64,000 bases of DNA from Guyanagaster necrorhizus (GCF_019112545.1 NW_025064883.1:310001-374000); one strand, 5' to 3'; shown: positions 1 to 11,418, numbered from the stretch's first letter. The notes: generated by a model from the letters alone, not told the origin. A program made the numbers and translations.

Positions 1-40
1 ATCTATCCTTGTCCATCTCAATCACTCCAGTCGAGCAAGA

Positions 41-1116
41 ATGTCCACCATGGTCCACAACACAAACGAGGCATGCTGTACCATCCCTCCAGTTCTCTCG
101 GAATACGAGCCCAAGGGTGCTATCAAGCCTTATGCTGGCTTCCAGAATGTCTATATCACTGGCCCGTTGACCAGCGAGAATGCTATCGTGGCTATCTTTG
201 ATATCTTTGGGTGACCATCATGCTATTATCCAGGTACTTTGTTTTGATTATTGTTAGATTCTTCCCCCAGACCCAGCAGGGTGCTGACATCCTGGCTACC
301 GCTCTGAACACAATAGTCTATATGCCTGACTTCTTTGAGCCTAATTCCGCTTTTGACATCTCCAAGTATCCTCCAAAGACCGACGAGGACAAAGCAGCGA
401 TTCAGGCGTTCTTCGGAAGCACCGCCAGTCCTTCTGCCGCCATAGCCAAACTCAAGGCATTTGGTGAGGCGCTCAAGAACAAGGGTGCTAAACGAGTCGG
501 TGTCTATGGGATGTGTTGGGGTATGTATCATTCATGCAGTCTCGTATATAGCGTTTACATTCACGATAGGTGGCAAGGTAGCTATAGCTTCCGGTGGAGA
601 AGCTACTCCCTTCCATGCAGTATCTCTCCTCCATCCTGCGTAATCAATCTTCCTGATATTTTCCTAAGGTCTTATCTGACTGTTATCCGTAGGATGCTCT
701 CCACCGAAGATGCTGAGAAGTTGACTGTACCTCTCGCGATTTATGTATCTCACGATGAGCCGGTTGACGAGGTACATGCCCACGTTAAAGCTTCATATGT
801 GTCTTATTTCCCATCAGTACCGCAAAATTGTCGATATAATATCCAAGAAATCATTCGCTGATAAAAATGACGCCAAGAATTACGACAATATGTTCGTGTT
901 CAGAATCCCCTTCCTCCATCAGGGAACTCAGCTGATGGTCTTATCAGGTTCCACGGTTGGGCCGCAGCTCGCAGCAATCTCAAAAATAAAGAAAATAAGA
1001 ATGAGTAAGCGTATTTCGTCGCCAATTACTAAGGTCAGCCGTGTTCATGGGTTTTGGTCAGATTTGAAGATGTGTACGGAAGACTTTCTACTTTCTTCCG
1101 ACGCACTCTGGTTTGA
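41..1116 (+). CDS. Dienelactone hydrolase family protein
   Basis: This is a probable alpha/beta-hydrolase of the dienelactone hydrolase family, cytosolic, cleaving cyclic or aromatic-derived esters. After splicing, the protein reads IFDIFGFFPQTQQGADILAT early, then the nucleophile motif GMCWG (Cys) near codon 505-520, then GGKVAIASGG, then the acidic-residue region YVSHDEPVDE. The catalytic His lies in the MFHGWAAAR motif. The C-terminus reads EFEDVYGRLSTFFRRTLV. Introns are seen at 211-257, 521-570, 640-692 and 772-817, at about 895-950 (weak donor gttcgt), and at about 1002-1061. The start at 41 has no alternative close by. It converges with the F-box gene, about 108 bp apart. The family call is firm; the substrate is unknown. 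Confidence 0.88.
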
Positions 1117-1224
1117 AGTAGGCAGCTAAAGTTAAGAAGTGTAAATATATGTAGTATCATACACAAGAAATGTGGTAAGTCGTGACTATAAAACAAACGG
1201 CGAGGAAAAGAGTATCATCCGAGT

Positions 1225-2955
1225 TCAAATATAATCCACCACAGCATCGGTAGGAAAATCGTCACTGACCTTCCACAACCAGAATGGGCCTAGGGCCGGC
1301 GGCATAAGTGGCGACGAGAAAAGACTGGGACTAATGGTCTCACCGACGGGATCACCTGAAGAAACGTCATTCCTGACGACTCAGCCACAGGCAACAGAAC
1401 GCACCTTGGTCATGAACGGTTGTCGTCCAAGCGCCGACGACACCTGCGGCACTCGCAACACTGCCAACCTGAACACCTTCCGAACTACGCTGAGAGTGAG
1501 TGACAAGAAACGATACGATAATAACAGACGCATCAACCTCCACTGCGTCGTGCCGTCATGGATGGAAACCTTTTCACACTATAGATAAGAATCGTGTACA
1601 AGAAAATAAGCAGAGGGCTCACAAATTTATAACGGACAATTCCGTCATTGCCCATTTTGACCATCCCTTCGATTACAGATTTGTTCCCGTCCACTCCACG
1701 CGAAATTCCGTTGAAGTACAACGGTGGATACAGCGGGCTATGGGCTGTAGAGTCGTCATCCGTGTTGCTACCTTCCAGCTTATCACGGGCAACGACCTTC
1801 AGCTTCACTTCTATGAGTCGAGTTGCTTCTCGAAAGCGAACATTTTCCGTGAAGTACGCTTTATTTCTAGGTCCACGAAACACATTGGAGAACTAGAGGA
1901 AACTGAGCGACAGGGATCTCAACAGTGCTTCGCAAACATACATTAAAAGCTATGAGGCAGGTGACGGATGAAGTATTTTGCAACGAACCAGAAAACGGGG
2001 GTTACTTACAAAACAAATCACTGGCAGTATTTCATAAGATCCAAATACATAGCAAAATGGAATGACAAACCGGTAGTCCATGAAACAGACGTAACGCCTC
2101 CAAGTACCTGAAACGGCCATTGTCAGAGATGAAGGGGTAATATAGAAAGCACGCACCCTCAACTCCGGCCCAGTCCCGCTGACCAGATATGTTTGGAGCG
2201 GAGAATGCCCGAGTAGCCTCCAGTCCAACAGCAGGCCTCACGATCTTCCATCTTTCAGGAAGATCAGCGAGGTTGGCCCATATGACGGTCATGAGATGTC
2301 GGATATGAAGCCAGTTCACACTTCCATCTTCGAGATACGGCCCCCAATTATTATCGATATTGTAATTGCGGAGATCATACGTGAAACATCTGCTTTCAGT
2401 ACGTTGTCCCCAAGTGATGAGCGCACACTCTTCATCTTCGTCCACATCTGAGAAGAGGAAATAAACGGATAGCCTGGCGACTAGCTGTTGCAACTGCTGC
2501 GGGGGCTGTCGGTACAGTATTTGGGACCGATGAAGGAGACGAGTAAGCCAAAGCAGACCGCATGAAGGTACCGCTTGTATATCCTGGATTCGTGGTATGG
2601 GAGAAGCGTCGTCTATGATAGATATGAATGTTTCTAGGGCAAATCTCAGCTGGTCGTCTGAGATATCACGCGCATTCAATACGATGGACGCAGATACCAT
2701 GCGTCGCTGCAGCTCCGCCTTCCAGTCATAGCGAAGAGGCGTTGAGGATGTCGCGCATCGCAAGGACTTGCGAGGGTCGTCGAAGTGATGAATGATAAGC
2801 TCCCTCCAGAGATACTGATCACTGAGGGAATATACAACATAGTAGGCTGCTCGACATGTTCTGGAGAATGCAGAGACCTCTAAAGGGTAACAAAAAGCAA
2901 GAATATGCTGGATAATTTCCGGCGGGACAGCAAAGAGGGTAGCAGCGAATGACAT
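1225..2955 (-). CDS. F-box domain protein
   Basis: This is a putative substrate-recognition subunit of an SCF ubiquitin ligase. Residues about 5-55 form an F-box (VPPEIIQHILAF, then a conserved hydrophobic run ending in LWREL). The long C-terminal part is of a fungal type: it contains GTWRRYVCFMDYR, later REATRLIEVKLKV, YPPLYFNGISRGV and GMVKMGNDGIVRYKF, then SSEGVQVGS and GPFWLWKV near the end. At least six short introns interrupt the 3' half (for example about 2109-2155 and about 1571-1623), so the coding region runs well past the first long exon, to the TGA at 1225-1227. It is divergent from the prenylcysteine oxidase gene across only 139 bp. The F-box assignment is good; the target is unknown. 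Confidence 0.82.
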
Positions 2956-3094
2956 GGTGTAGGTTAAGGTTAGGCCCTTGCTTACCCGGACCCAGGCCTG
3001 ATCTCCCTGTTCGAAGTCTGGGCATCATCTATTTCGCATCTTCGTCTCTGACGACCATCTCGCCGTCGTGCATATCCAAGGTATCGTCTCAAGA
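2956..3094. promoter_or_regulatory. Shared divergent promoter, F-box gene / prenylcysteine oxidase
   Basis: These 139 bp separate two start codons pointing away from each other, so both promoters must overlap here or reach into the genes. I see no clear TATA box. The strand facing the oxidase start is pyrimidine-rich (cttcgtctc, ccatctcg), as is common upstream of fungal starts. Confidence 0.5.
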
Positions 3095-5014
3095 ATGCGG
3101 CTGCTAGGTCTCCTCGTTGCGCCAGCAGTGGTGCTCGCCTTCCAGATCCCATTCAAGGTCCCGTTCCTTAAAAACAAACTTGACGACGACACTACCGCTC
3201 TTCCAAGGATAGCAATCATCGGTGCTGGCGCTGGTGGAAGTTCTGCTGCCTTCTGGATCTCCAAGGCAAAGGAGCGTTTCGGACTTGATCTTGAAGTTGA
3301 TGTGTACGAGAGCTCGTCCTACATCGGCGGCCGTGCGTTGCGACCTCTGCTTCACTCTGCTGCTGCATCTCATCTTGTGCTTAGGCAGCACCGTGGTCTA
3401 CCCCTATGACGACCCAAACAGTTATTCTCCCGTTGAACTTGGGGCATCCATCTTCGTTGCCGCCAACAGGAACCTGTGGAGAGCGAGCGAGGAATTCAAC
3501 CTTACAAGGATGCAGTTGGGGGACGACGACGCAAGTATGGGGGTGTGGGATGGTAAACAGCTGCTCGTCTCTGTGAGTTTTTTGTTGAGGTCGTTTCGTT
3601 CCTTTTTCGACGTGATTCAGGTTGGCGGAAGCTGGTGGGATACGCTCAAACTGGTATGGAGGTACGGCATATTGTCTCCCAAGCGAACCAAAAACATGTA
3701 AGCCATTAGCATCTTCTTCCTTACCATGCATGAAACCGTTCTTTCTTTCATAAAGTGTTGAACAAATGGTGAAGCAGTTTCTCAAATTCTACACTGCAGA
3801 GTCACCTCGGTGGGACAACATAGCGGATTTGGCCTTCTCCCTCGGCTGGACTGAACTTGTGTCTCGGAATGCGGCAGATTTCTTGGAATCACGTCACATT
3901 GGAAAGAATTATATCCGCGAAATAGTAGAAGCATCGACCAGAGTGAACTATGGACAGGTTCGTCCGTCCTACCCACCCATTTCTCTGAGGTTCACATCGG
4001 AGCAGAATGTCGATGCGATTCACGCTCTTGAAGGTGCGTGCTCCATGGCTGCCACTGGTGCGGCCTCCATCCAGGGCGGAAACTATCAGATATTTGAGTC
4101 GTTCATACACGCTTCAAACGCATCCGTCTATCTTGATACAACTGTAAGCCATTTCTTGTTAAGAACGTTTCGTATCCGAACCACGATAGGTCAAGGCCAT
4201 CACTCGGAAGCCGTATGTCTCCGCCTCACAGGCATGGACTGTACAAAGCGATCACGGAAGCAAGACATACAAAGTCGTGATTCTGGCTGCACCTTTCCAT
4301 TCGACCGGAATTACTCTTTCCCCTTCGCTAGCTGCTCAGGTCCCTGAACAACCTTACGTTCATCTCCACGTTACTCTACTTTCGACGACGTCGCCTTCGA
4401 TCGATCCCGAGTACCTTAATTTACTCCCCGCAGCTACTCCCCCAAGTATGTTATTGACCACGTACGAGGGTGCACGGAATGGCGGCAAGGAACCGGAATT
4501 TAACTCCATTTCGTATCACGGTAAAATTTCAGACGATGAATGGGTCGTCAAAATCTTCTCCCAAGACAGAAAGTCGGATGAATGGCTGCAAAAGGTGTTC
4601 CGTGGTCAGGTCGGCTGGATACACCGCAAGGAGGTCGGTCGTTTTTGCGGTATCCATGCGGTTGCTTATCTACCATGTTCTAGTGGGACGCTTACCCTGT
4701 CTTGCCACCTACAACGGCCTTCCCTCCCGTAAAACTAGACGCCGGTTTCTATTATGTCAATGCCTTTGAACCGTGCGTATCATACATTATTCAAAGTCCT
4801 TCCTTAATCTGAACAGGCAAGTAGGTTTATTTCAACGATGGAAACCGAGACAATTGCTTCTCGAAATGTCGTAGACCTCATGCTGAACGAAGAGTTCAGT
4901 TCAAGTATATGTGGACCCAAAATCTCTGCATCATCAGAGAGACAGCTCTCCCTAGGCGAATACTACTTCCCGTCTCACTATCCTGATGACTTTGTTTTGG
5001 GTTGGGATTGTTAA
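3095..5014 (+). CDS. Prenylcysteine oxidase (FAD-dependent lyase)
   Basis: This enzyme breaks down prenylcysteines released from prenylated proteins, in the secretory or lysosomal lumen. The N-terminus is a signal peptide (MRLLGLLVAPAVVLAF). It is followed by a Rossmann FAD motif IIGAGAGGSSAAFW and by the second FAD-contact motif ESSSYIGGR. The middle carries ELGASIFVAANRN and the family block HALEGACSMAATGAAS. The C-terminal lyase domain includes VVILAAPFHSTGI and ends near YYFPSHYPDDFVLGWDC. About eight short introns were removed (for example 3338-3389, about 3570-3620, about 3697-3749 and 3958-4007). I chose the ATG at 3095 because it opens the signal peptide; no other ATG lies just upstream in frame. 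It is complete and looks functional. Confidence 0.88.
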
Positions 5015-5146
5015 AGATCTGTATTCTAGTACAGTGTACATTGGTTGTAAAGTAACACCGGAACTGTTGTGCGGTTATGAATTATACAACAGGTTGGAAC
5101 GAGCGGATGATGCAATCTATTTACTTCAATACTTTTTAATATCATA

Positions 5147-7025
5147 TCAAATGATTGTGGTCACTGAATCCTTCTTCTCCGACATTTCCTTCGGCTCAGT
5201 CATCACAATATCGATATCATGTGAATGGACAGAATGAATGTCAACTTCCTGTGATTGTCGCTGCGTATCGAGGTCAGGGCGCATAAATCTGTCTCCAGCT
5301 GCCAGAGCTTGTCCAGTAGGACTTGATGAGTCGAAAGGAGCTATCAAATCAGTATAGTCACGGCGAATCTCGATGTAGTCGCTAGCAAATTCGCCAATCT
5401 AATCTCCGCTGTAAGTATACAAGCAGCAGCAGAAAATGGATATTCACCTCGACTTCGTCCATGCCGAGTCTTTCGCCCTCTGAAGTGCTCCGCAGCTGGA
5501 GGCCTGGAATCATATCCACTGCTTTTGCAATCAACGCAGTAACAACAAAGCTGTAAGCCGTGGTAGCACAGACATAGGCGAATTGAATGTAGAGCTGCTT
5601 CCAATTACGATTCATCCAGCCACCGTTGGTGACGGTGTTGATGCCATCCAAAGCTATAATCTCCGAATCCCCGAAAAATGCATTAAGGATAAGGCCGACC
5701 ATTCCGCCGACTGCATGTTCAGCAAAAAGGTCTAGCGCGTCATCAATGCGCAGCAAGAACTTTACTAAAGGGTTGTTAAGACGTGGGCTCGGTGAAAACC
5801 AATCGGGGATATCGACCTTTGGTTGCAAGATTGCATACAGACGCGGAAACCACGCCAACTATTAGTGCAGCCCAAGGATGAACATAGCCAGACGATGGCG
5901 TCGCGGCAACGAGTCCAGCAATCGTACCAGAGCAGAAACCCACCATACTCCAACGACGTTCGATGCGATAATCCATGAGGCACCAGGTTAATCCTCCAAA
6001 AGCGGCGGAAAGCATGGAGTTCCATATGGCCATTATGGCACGGAGATTGGCACCGAACGCACTACCGCCATTGAATCCAAGCCAGCCGAAAAATAGAATA
6101 AAAGTTCCCAGGTTGACCAGCGATACATTGTGTGGTCGGAAGTTGATGAGTTCTTTTTCCTGACGGCGGCCCAAGATCCACGCAAACGCGAGTCCGCTGA
6201 CCCCGCTTCCGATTTCGACCGGTCCTCCACCTGTAAAAACGAAGGAATGAATACGCACAGGAGCGTGCTAAGAATCAACTGACCTGCGAAATCGAGGACA
6301 CCCCACTTGAATGCCCAGCCACTGGAACTCCATGCCCAGCAAGCCAACGGACAGTAAACAAGAGTTAACCAGATGAAAGTGAAGATGATGACGGGGAACA
6401 CCCTCCCCCGCTCCGCAACACCTCCAACAAGAATACCAGCAGTTACACACGCGAATTCCATCTGAAAGAAACTGTACAGTAGGTCGGGAATCAGAGGTGA
6501 TCCCGGGGAAGGATTGGCGAGGACCTTTCGCAGGCCGAAATTGTGGAGATTTCCAATAAAGCTATTGGTAGCCGTCGGCGAAAAGGCTAACGAGTAACCC
6601 CAGAAGAACCACTGAAAAATAGTGATGGCATTGGCCGCGGAGACAACCCAGATCAAAGACACTGAGCAAAGGTGTAAATCGTATTGGCCAAGGATGCGAC
6701 ATTGAACGTACGGGCACTTTTTCGACGAGCCAAGCCAGAATATAGAAATGCTTGAGAACGTTGAGCCTTTACGAAGAAGTTTTGAACGGACAACGAACCT
6801 AGTCCTGGGACCATAAATGCGACCATGGCACCTGCAACAATAATAAACGAGAGGTCGCCGCGATCGTAACTGGTATGCAGGGATGAGCATAAACCGTGTT
6901 TGATCCCAGAGATCCACTGACTGGCCAACATCGATTGCATCGACTGCATCGAGAGTCAAAAGGGAAAGAAAAGGAGGAAGCAGAATGGGCGTACCGCGTT
7001 GTACGAGTTGGAACCTGCGCGACAT
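5147..7025 (-). CDS. Ammonium transporter, Amt/Mep/Rh family
   Basis: This is a plasma-membrane ammonium channel or transporter of about 11 membrane helices. Diagnostic blocks after splicing: YDRGDLSFIIVAGAMV, then MVPGLG joined to FLYSGLARRKSA, QWFFWGYSLAFS, LVYCPLACWAW, DFAGGGPVEIGSG, LGWLGFNGGSAFG-like, and AEHAVGGMVGL. The second pore histidine (in AEHAVGG) is kept, while the first twin-His position is Glu (GPVEIG), as described for the yeast Mep1/Mep3 subclass. The C-terminal tail is hydrophilic, rich in Ser, Asp and Gln, and ends KKDSVTTII. Several introns interrupt the gene, including one of about 50 bp inside the DFAGG codons near 6236-6285. The extreme N-terminus (MSRRFQL, then spliced) is less certain. 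Fungal MEP genes are usually nitrogen-repressed; no GATA cluster was verified here. Confidence 0.9.
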
Positions 7026-7392
7026 TGCAAAGAAAACGAAAGGCAAGGGCGGCAGAGGCAGCTGACAGTTATTTAAGATGCATAGCAAGTGGGGACCATT
7101 TAAATAGTTTAAAAATATAAAAACAATGTGACATCGATCAGACCTGGGCAATCCAGATGGTTTATAATATTCAACCATACAATTTCGTTTTTCTTTGGCG
7201 CCGAGAGTATCCCTGTGGCCCCGGGGGGAGGGGGGAATGCGGTACCAGGCTACAATTCACCTATTCTTGCACAAGACATACTTTTTGTACCATAATTCTA
7301 TCTGGAAAGAGGGTCGGAATACGGACCGGGCAGAACTGCCACGAGTCACAAGACCTGGATTTTTCTGCCACGGCCAGCACTTGGTCGCAACT
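7026..7392. promoter_or_regulatory. Divergent intergenic region, ammonium transporter / LIPB
   Basis: These 367 bp separate two divergent starts. An AT-rich run near 7100-7125 (aaaaatataaaaacaatg) and another at about 7158-7170 (tttataatattc) could serve as TATA-like elements for the two directions. An open frame extends upstream of the LIPB ATG, but it shows no family similarity and no ATG near its beginning. Confidence 0.4.
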
Positions 7393-8178
7393 ATGCATTT
7401 GCCTCCCATTTTCTACCATTATTTTCACTCGCCACTACCTTATTCCACGACCCTTGTGCTACAGGATACCTTGCATGTGTTGCAGCTCGCCGCGCGGAAC
7501 AGCACAAAGTCCCATGCGTATCATCCAGACCTACTCCTTCTCCTGCAGCATCGGCCAGTGTACACCGCTGGTCGTCGCCAACATGCAGACAGTATCCAGG
7601 GCGACCGCCGACGTCTTACCAACATGGGCGCCGACTTTGTGTCGACAGCAAGGGGAGGCGAGTATACGTTCCACGGGCCAGGTCAAATAGTAGGTTATCC
7701 TCTGCTTGATCTAGGGCGAACCTCCCCCGCGATGGGGATTCGAGATTACATCTGTCGCATGCAGAAGACACTCGAGATCCATCTCAGGGAGGCCCACGGT
7801 CTTGATCCCATCCCCTCACACCATACCGGCGTGTTCCTCGACGCCCACACAAAAATTGCCAGCATCGGCGTCCAAGTCCGACATCGTCTTACAACTCACG
7901 GCTTTGCCATCAATATCACCCGGGAGCCTGAACCGTGGTTCGATCAGGTCGTTGCCTGTGGACTGGATGGTGTCAAGGCCGGCAGCATAGAGTCAGCAAC
8001 GAACAAGGAAATCAGGGTGGAAGATGAGATTCCTGGACTGGTCAGTCATTTTGGAAGAATGTACGAGCGCGAGATGGTGCCGCTGGATTTGAGTGGCGAT
8101 GGTCCTGTTACAACCGAGATAAAAGTCATGGAGCAGATAGGGCGCGACGCTGGTGACTGGAAATCGTCGCCTATGTAG
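7393..8178 (+). CDS. LIPB: Octanoyl-[ACP]:protein octanoyltransferase (lipoate biosynthesis)
   Basis: This mitochondrial enzyme moves octanoate from acyl carrier protein onto the lipoyl domains of pyruvate and 2-oxoglutarate dehydrogenases and the glycine cleavage H protein. The 261-residue frame is uninterrupted. It carries the LipB signature RGGEYTFHGPGQIVGYP, the catalytic lysine in TKIASIGVQVRH, and the conserved cysteine in VVACGLDGV. An N-terminal pair of motifs (LLLLQHRPVYTAGRR) matches the substrate-pocket region. The ATG at 7393 gives the usual family length; an upstream extension in the same frame lacks similarity. It is intronless, unlike its neighbours, and both catalytic residues are intact. 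Confidence 0.92.
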   Translation: MHLPPIFYHYFHSPLPYSTTLVLQDTLHVLQLAARNSTKSHAYHPDLLLLLQHRPVYTAGRRQHADSIQGDRRRLTNMGADFVSTARGGEYTFHGPGQIVGYPLLDLGRTSPAMGIRDYICRMQKTLEIHLREAHGLDPIPSHHTGVFLDAHTKIASIGVQVRHRLTTHGFAINITREPEPWFDQVVACGLDGVKAGSIESATNKEIRVEDEIPGLVSHFGRMYEREMVPLDLSGDGPVTTEIKVMEQIGRDAGDWKSSPM

Positions 8179-8278
8179 TTTATCAGCAATGACAAGTATC
8201 TTGTACAAATCGACCGTTTGGCCCCCGAACTCACAAGTCATTAACAGATTTCATTGACCCAGACTTTTACCACAACTA

Positions 8279-8882
8279 TGCGCCTCCTCATTCTGCCCCT
8301 CAGGCATTCTTCTCATTCGTCAGGTGCTCCCGCCATCTCCCTTCGTCGTGGTCTACGCTCGCAACCCATCGAACCTGCCTCCAGACTTGTACTCCAATTC
8401 ATCAGTCAAAGTTATTCAAGGACAGCTTAATGACGCCGAAAAGTAGGCCATGGAGGGCTCTGACGCCTTCCTATCAGCGCCGGGTTCCGCCCGGAGTCAC
8501 CCTGCAGACATGGTTGACCCGTTGGATACACCACCATTTTCCAGGTTATGCACGAGCTCAAAATAAAGCGGCTTCCATTTCTGATCCCAACAAGAAGTTC
8601 TCCATGAATCTCTTCTTCCTCATCGTCTGCTTGGTGAAGATCATTGCTCGGACCGCGTACGAAGACATCGTTGCGTTCGGCAATCTCGTTCGCGCTCAGG
8701 ACGAATTAGATTGGACCATAGTCAGGGTCCCTAATTTGCGAGACGGAGAAAAGATGGATGCATTTGCGGGTTCCATTGGTCAGGCCGGCGTCTTCCATGA
8801 TAGGATGGCATTCGCTTCTTTCACCGTCAAGGAGCTCTTGGAGCCACAGTGGATGAAGAAAAATGTTGCAATATCATCGTAA
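8279..8882 (+). pseudogene. Decayed copy of the downstream NmrA-like NAD(P)-binding gene
   Basis: This stretch parallels the intact gene at 9539-10219 but cannot make the same protein. The beginning (ATG CGC CTC CTC ATT CT) lost the bases that encode the glycine-rich nucleotide-binding turn, which shifts the frame. PSGILLIRQVL, YARNPSNLPPD and VKVIQGQLNDAEK then follow and end at a TAG (about 8443). The middle third is shortened and frameshifted. From about 8580 the frame is open again and matches the 3' half of the sister gene (TAYEDIVAFGNLVRAQ, LDWTIVRVPNLRDGEK, FTVKELLEPQW) up to the stop at 8882. A tandem duplication followed by decay explains this. A very divergent spliced gene is possible but would lack the NAD(P) motif. 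Confidence 0.72.
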
Positions 8883-9538
8883 CTTTAAGGACATGGGTAC
8901 ATTTCTCTTGTTTTCTTTCGATCTCTGATTTAAGTGTAGCTTAGTTACCCCTCATAGTTTATGTTGGCTTTCAACTGGCAGCCGTACTAATCAGTGTTAC
9001 CGTCGACTCGTGCTATCATGTGACTATTCAATGACCTTTGCGTGTTGATACGCTTTTTTCACCGAGGGGGGGACGGTTGGTTTGCGGTCCGTTGTAAGTC
9101 TCAGGACGATGTGGATCCTGATTGATGAGATCCCCCCGAAGATCGCAATTATCTGGCAGGCAACAGGTTTTTCTTTTGTTGTAAACGTGAAATTCGATGT
9201 CAAAATGGTGGACCCACATTGTACCCACAGAATTCCATATCTGTAGTGAAGCACTGTCGCCTCTTTGGAATCATATACTTCACATACTTCTTATGCATTG
9301 AAATAAGCCACAGGTAGTGGTACAATAGATAGAAATCATTTCTCAAATTCATTGAAAGTTCAGAGAGATACACAGTGGAGAAGCGGAGAAAGAACACTAA
9401 TAAGCGCCGATCGGTTGATCGGGCGATCTTGTTTCCGAACAAGGTGTGGACTCCAGTGAAGGCGGCCACCGTTTCGACGCTAAACTTTTCAGGCGGAATA
9501 TCTTAAATTTCTTCGTCAACTTCTCCATTTCCCTTGAT
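8883..9538. other. Intergenic stretch, nothing recognised
   Basis: These 656 bp lie between the decayed copy and the intact NAD(P)-binding gene. Short open frames occur on the minus strand, but none resembles a known family and they look like chance. Around 9062-9068 there is a run of seven G (gaggggggga). No tRNA and no obvious repeat was seen. Confidence 0.4.
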
Positions 9539-10219
9539 ATGCGAATCCTTATCTTTGGCCCAACAGGTCCCTCAGGCATCTTGCTCGTCCGCGAAACACT
9601 TGACGCCTTCCAATCATGCACCCTCATCCTTTACGCTCGTAACCCCTCCAAATTACCGACCGACATCACTTCCAACAAATCTGTGATTACTATACAGGGA
9701 GAGCTGGACGAGTACGACAAACTCTCCAAGGCAATGGAAGGTGTCGACGCAGTGCTATCTACGTTAGGTCACAATGCTACTTTGGGGGAGAACCCGTTTC
9801 AGCACTCAGATACGCCTATCGCGAAAGTATACGAGCGTATCATTGACTTGATGCACTTTCATAGCGTTAAACGCCTCATCGCCCTCGGAACACCCTCCAT
9901 GTCAGATCCGCGCGACAAATTTAGCTTGGCTTGGTCCATCATGATTGGTAGCGTTGCTACGCTTGCTCATACGAGCTACCGGGATGTCGTTGAAACGGGG
10001 AAGATCATACGCCTGAGGGGGGCCGATTTGGATTGGACAATTGTCAGGGTTCCCAGGATGACGAATAAGGATCAGAAGGAGGTAGTTGCTGGCTATATCG
10101 GGGACAGGAAGACGGGATTCTCGTTGTCAAGAGCAGGGTTTGCTGCGTTTGTTGTGAAGGAGCTTTGTGCTAGCAGGCCGCAGTGGGTCAAGGCAGCACC
10201 ACTATTGTCTTCTCCGTGA
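9539..10219 (+). CDS. NmrA-like / SDR-type NAD(P)-binding protein
   Basis: This is a 226-residue single-exon protein with an N-terminal Rossmann motif GPTGPSGILLVRE (GxxGxxG), a strand ending in YARNPSKLP, and the block GVDAVLSTLGHNA that marks atypical short-chain dehydrogenases of the NAD(P)H-binding/NmrA-like class. A central helix reads VKRLIALGTPSMSDP. The conserved LDWTIVRVPRM segment and a C-terminal FVVKEL block complete the fold. No canonical YxxxK catalytic pair is evident, so it may be a flavin or biliverdin-reductase-like enzyme or a redox sensor rather than a classical dehydrogenase. An in-frame extension upstream of 9539 adds residues without similarity. It is the intact member of a tandem pair with the copy at 8279. 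Confidence 0.83.
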   Translation: MRILIFGPTGPSGILLVRETLDAFQSCTLILYARNPSKLPTDITSNKSVITIQGELDEYDKLSKAMEGVDAVLSTLGHNATLGENPFQHSDTPIAKVYERIIDLMHFHSVKRLIALGTPSMSDPRDKFSLAWSIMIGSVATLAHTSYRDVVETGKIIRLRGADLDWTIVRVPRMTNKDQKEVVAGYIGDRKTGFSLSRAGFAAFVVKELCASRPQWVKAAPLLSSP

Positions 10220-10367
10220 TATCTGTAAGTAAAATATTCTAACTTCGCTCAACTCACAAGGTTGATTTTCATCAGTTTGACAATTAATATATATAAATAT
10301 CTGATTCATTGAATCTGCAGTCCTATATATATGTGTCAAAGTAGAGATACCTGTTCTTGCGCATTAG

Positions 10368-11418
10368 CTACACATTCTCTAATAGGTCTGCCTTTAACGG
10401 CTTCCACTCCGCCCCCATCTTCAACTGGCCCGCTTGGCTGCCACTGAGAGCCCACCAACGCGGAAGAGTTTCGTCCCTATCCAACAGGTCACGAAGGGGA
10501 ATATACATGTATCCCAAATTCGTCTCCTTGAACCCACAGTCAGACACGTCAACCAATATAACACTCGACGCTTTGTCTGTGCACAAGAAAGTGTGACGCG
10601 AATGCCACTTGGGTTCACTCGTGCTCCTACACAGAGGTGTGGAATGTATCCGCGTTGCTTTTCCATCAACAGCCAGCATAATTGTCGCTCGGGGATTGGC
10701 CTCTCTGGAGGAAACGGGAGATTTAAGATCCTTGGCCTCGTCGAGAGATAGATGGACAACGCCCACGTCTGACTCGGATTCATAAGGGAAAAAATGCGTG
10801 TATATGAAAAAGAGAACGTACTTGAATCAGCGGTTGAAGGCAAGATTGGATGAAATGAGACGGAGGCCAAAAGCTCTCCCTTCAGCCCCCCATTTTTGGA
10901 CAGAGGCAATCGCTTGGCCACTGGTTCAGAGTCGAGGACCAGATCGTCAACGGAAATTGAGGCTGAGGCAATCAATGTATTCTTGAAATACTTGGAATGA
11001 TCAAACACGTCGAAAAACAAGGCAGAGTCCGTTGAGAAGATGAGAATTTCCTGGGACTGCATGATCCAGTTGGGATCGTAACTGAAGATGGAGATTTAGG
11101 GATTGGCCAAAAATAGCATTGGAGACCTACGTGAAATGTCTGTGTGATGTGAATGATGGATTCCTTAAGCCATGGGTGGTAAGGACGACGAATGGATTCG
11201 GCGGCAGCAGCAAGGTGCTTGAATGCTTCAAATGAGCGGATTGAATGATTACACGTGCGACACCAATGACAGAGTTGCTTGTAGGTAGCTCAGAGTTTTG
11301 TTCGACTGCAGGTAGAAAGCAAGGGCATAGTTTGCGGACCTATTGGAAGTATACAAATTTAAGTACTTTAATACCATTGGTCAACGAGTAATGGCCTTAC
11401 CAGCGCACCAGGAGTCAT
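10368..11418 (-). CDS. Truncated tricalbin-like protein with two C2 domains
   Basis: Four exons (11401-11418, 11131-11339, 10822-11081, 10368-10768) join into a protein whose two C2 domains run parallel to the first two C2 domains of the full tricalbin at 14675-19912. Matches include NSVIGVARVIIQSA against DSAIGVLQVTVHSA, TYDPNWIMQSQEIL against TYNPTWMETNFIL, FDHSKYFKNTLIAS, GVVHLSLDEAKDLKSP, HTFLCTDKASSVILVDV, LGYMYIPLRDLLDRDE, and a shared end KMGAEWKPL. There is no membrane hairpin and no usable SMP domain, so lipid transfer is not expected. A 15-codon SMP scrap (IQVKVRLRTN) sits at 11415-11459 in another frame and ends in TGA. It could be a cytosolic C2 protein or a recent pseudogene; the splice sites remain sound, which favours expression. 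Confidence 0.6.

Noticed and set aside
1334..1946. Several plus-strand frames between 1.3 and 1.95 kb
   Set aside because: They are antisense to the spliced C-terminal exons of the F-box gene, which match conserved blocks.
7195..7392. N-terminal extension of LIPB
   Set aside because: The frame is open, but it lacks similarity to the family and begins without a good ATG; the ATG at 7393 gives normal length.
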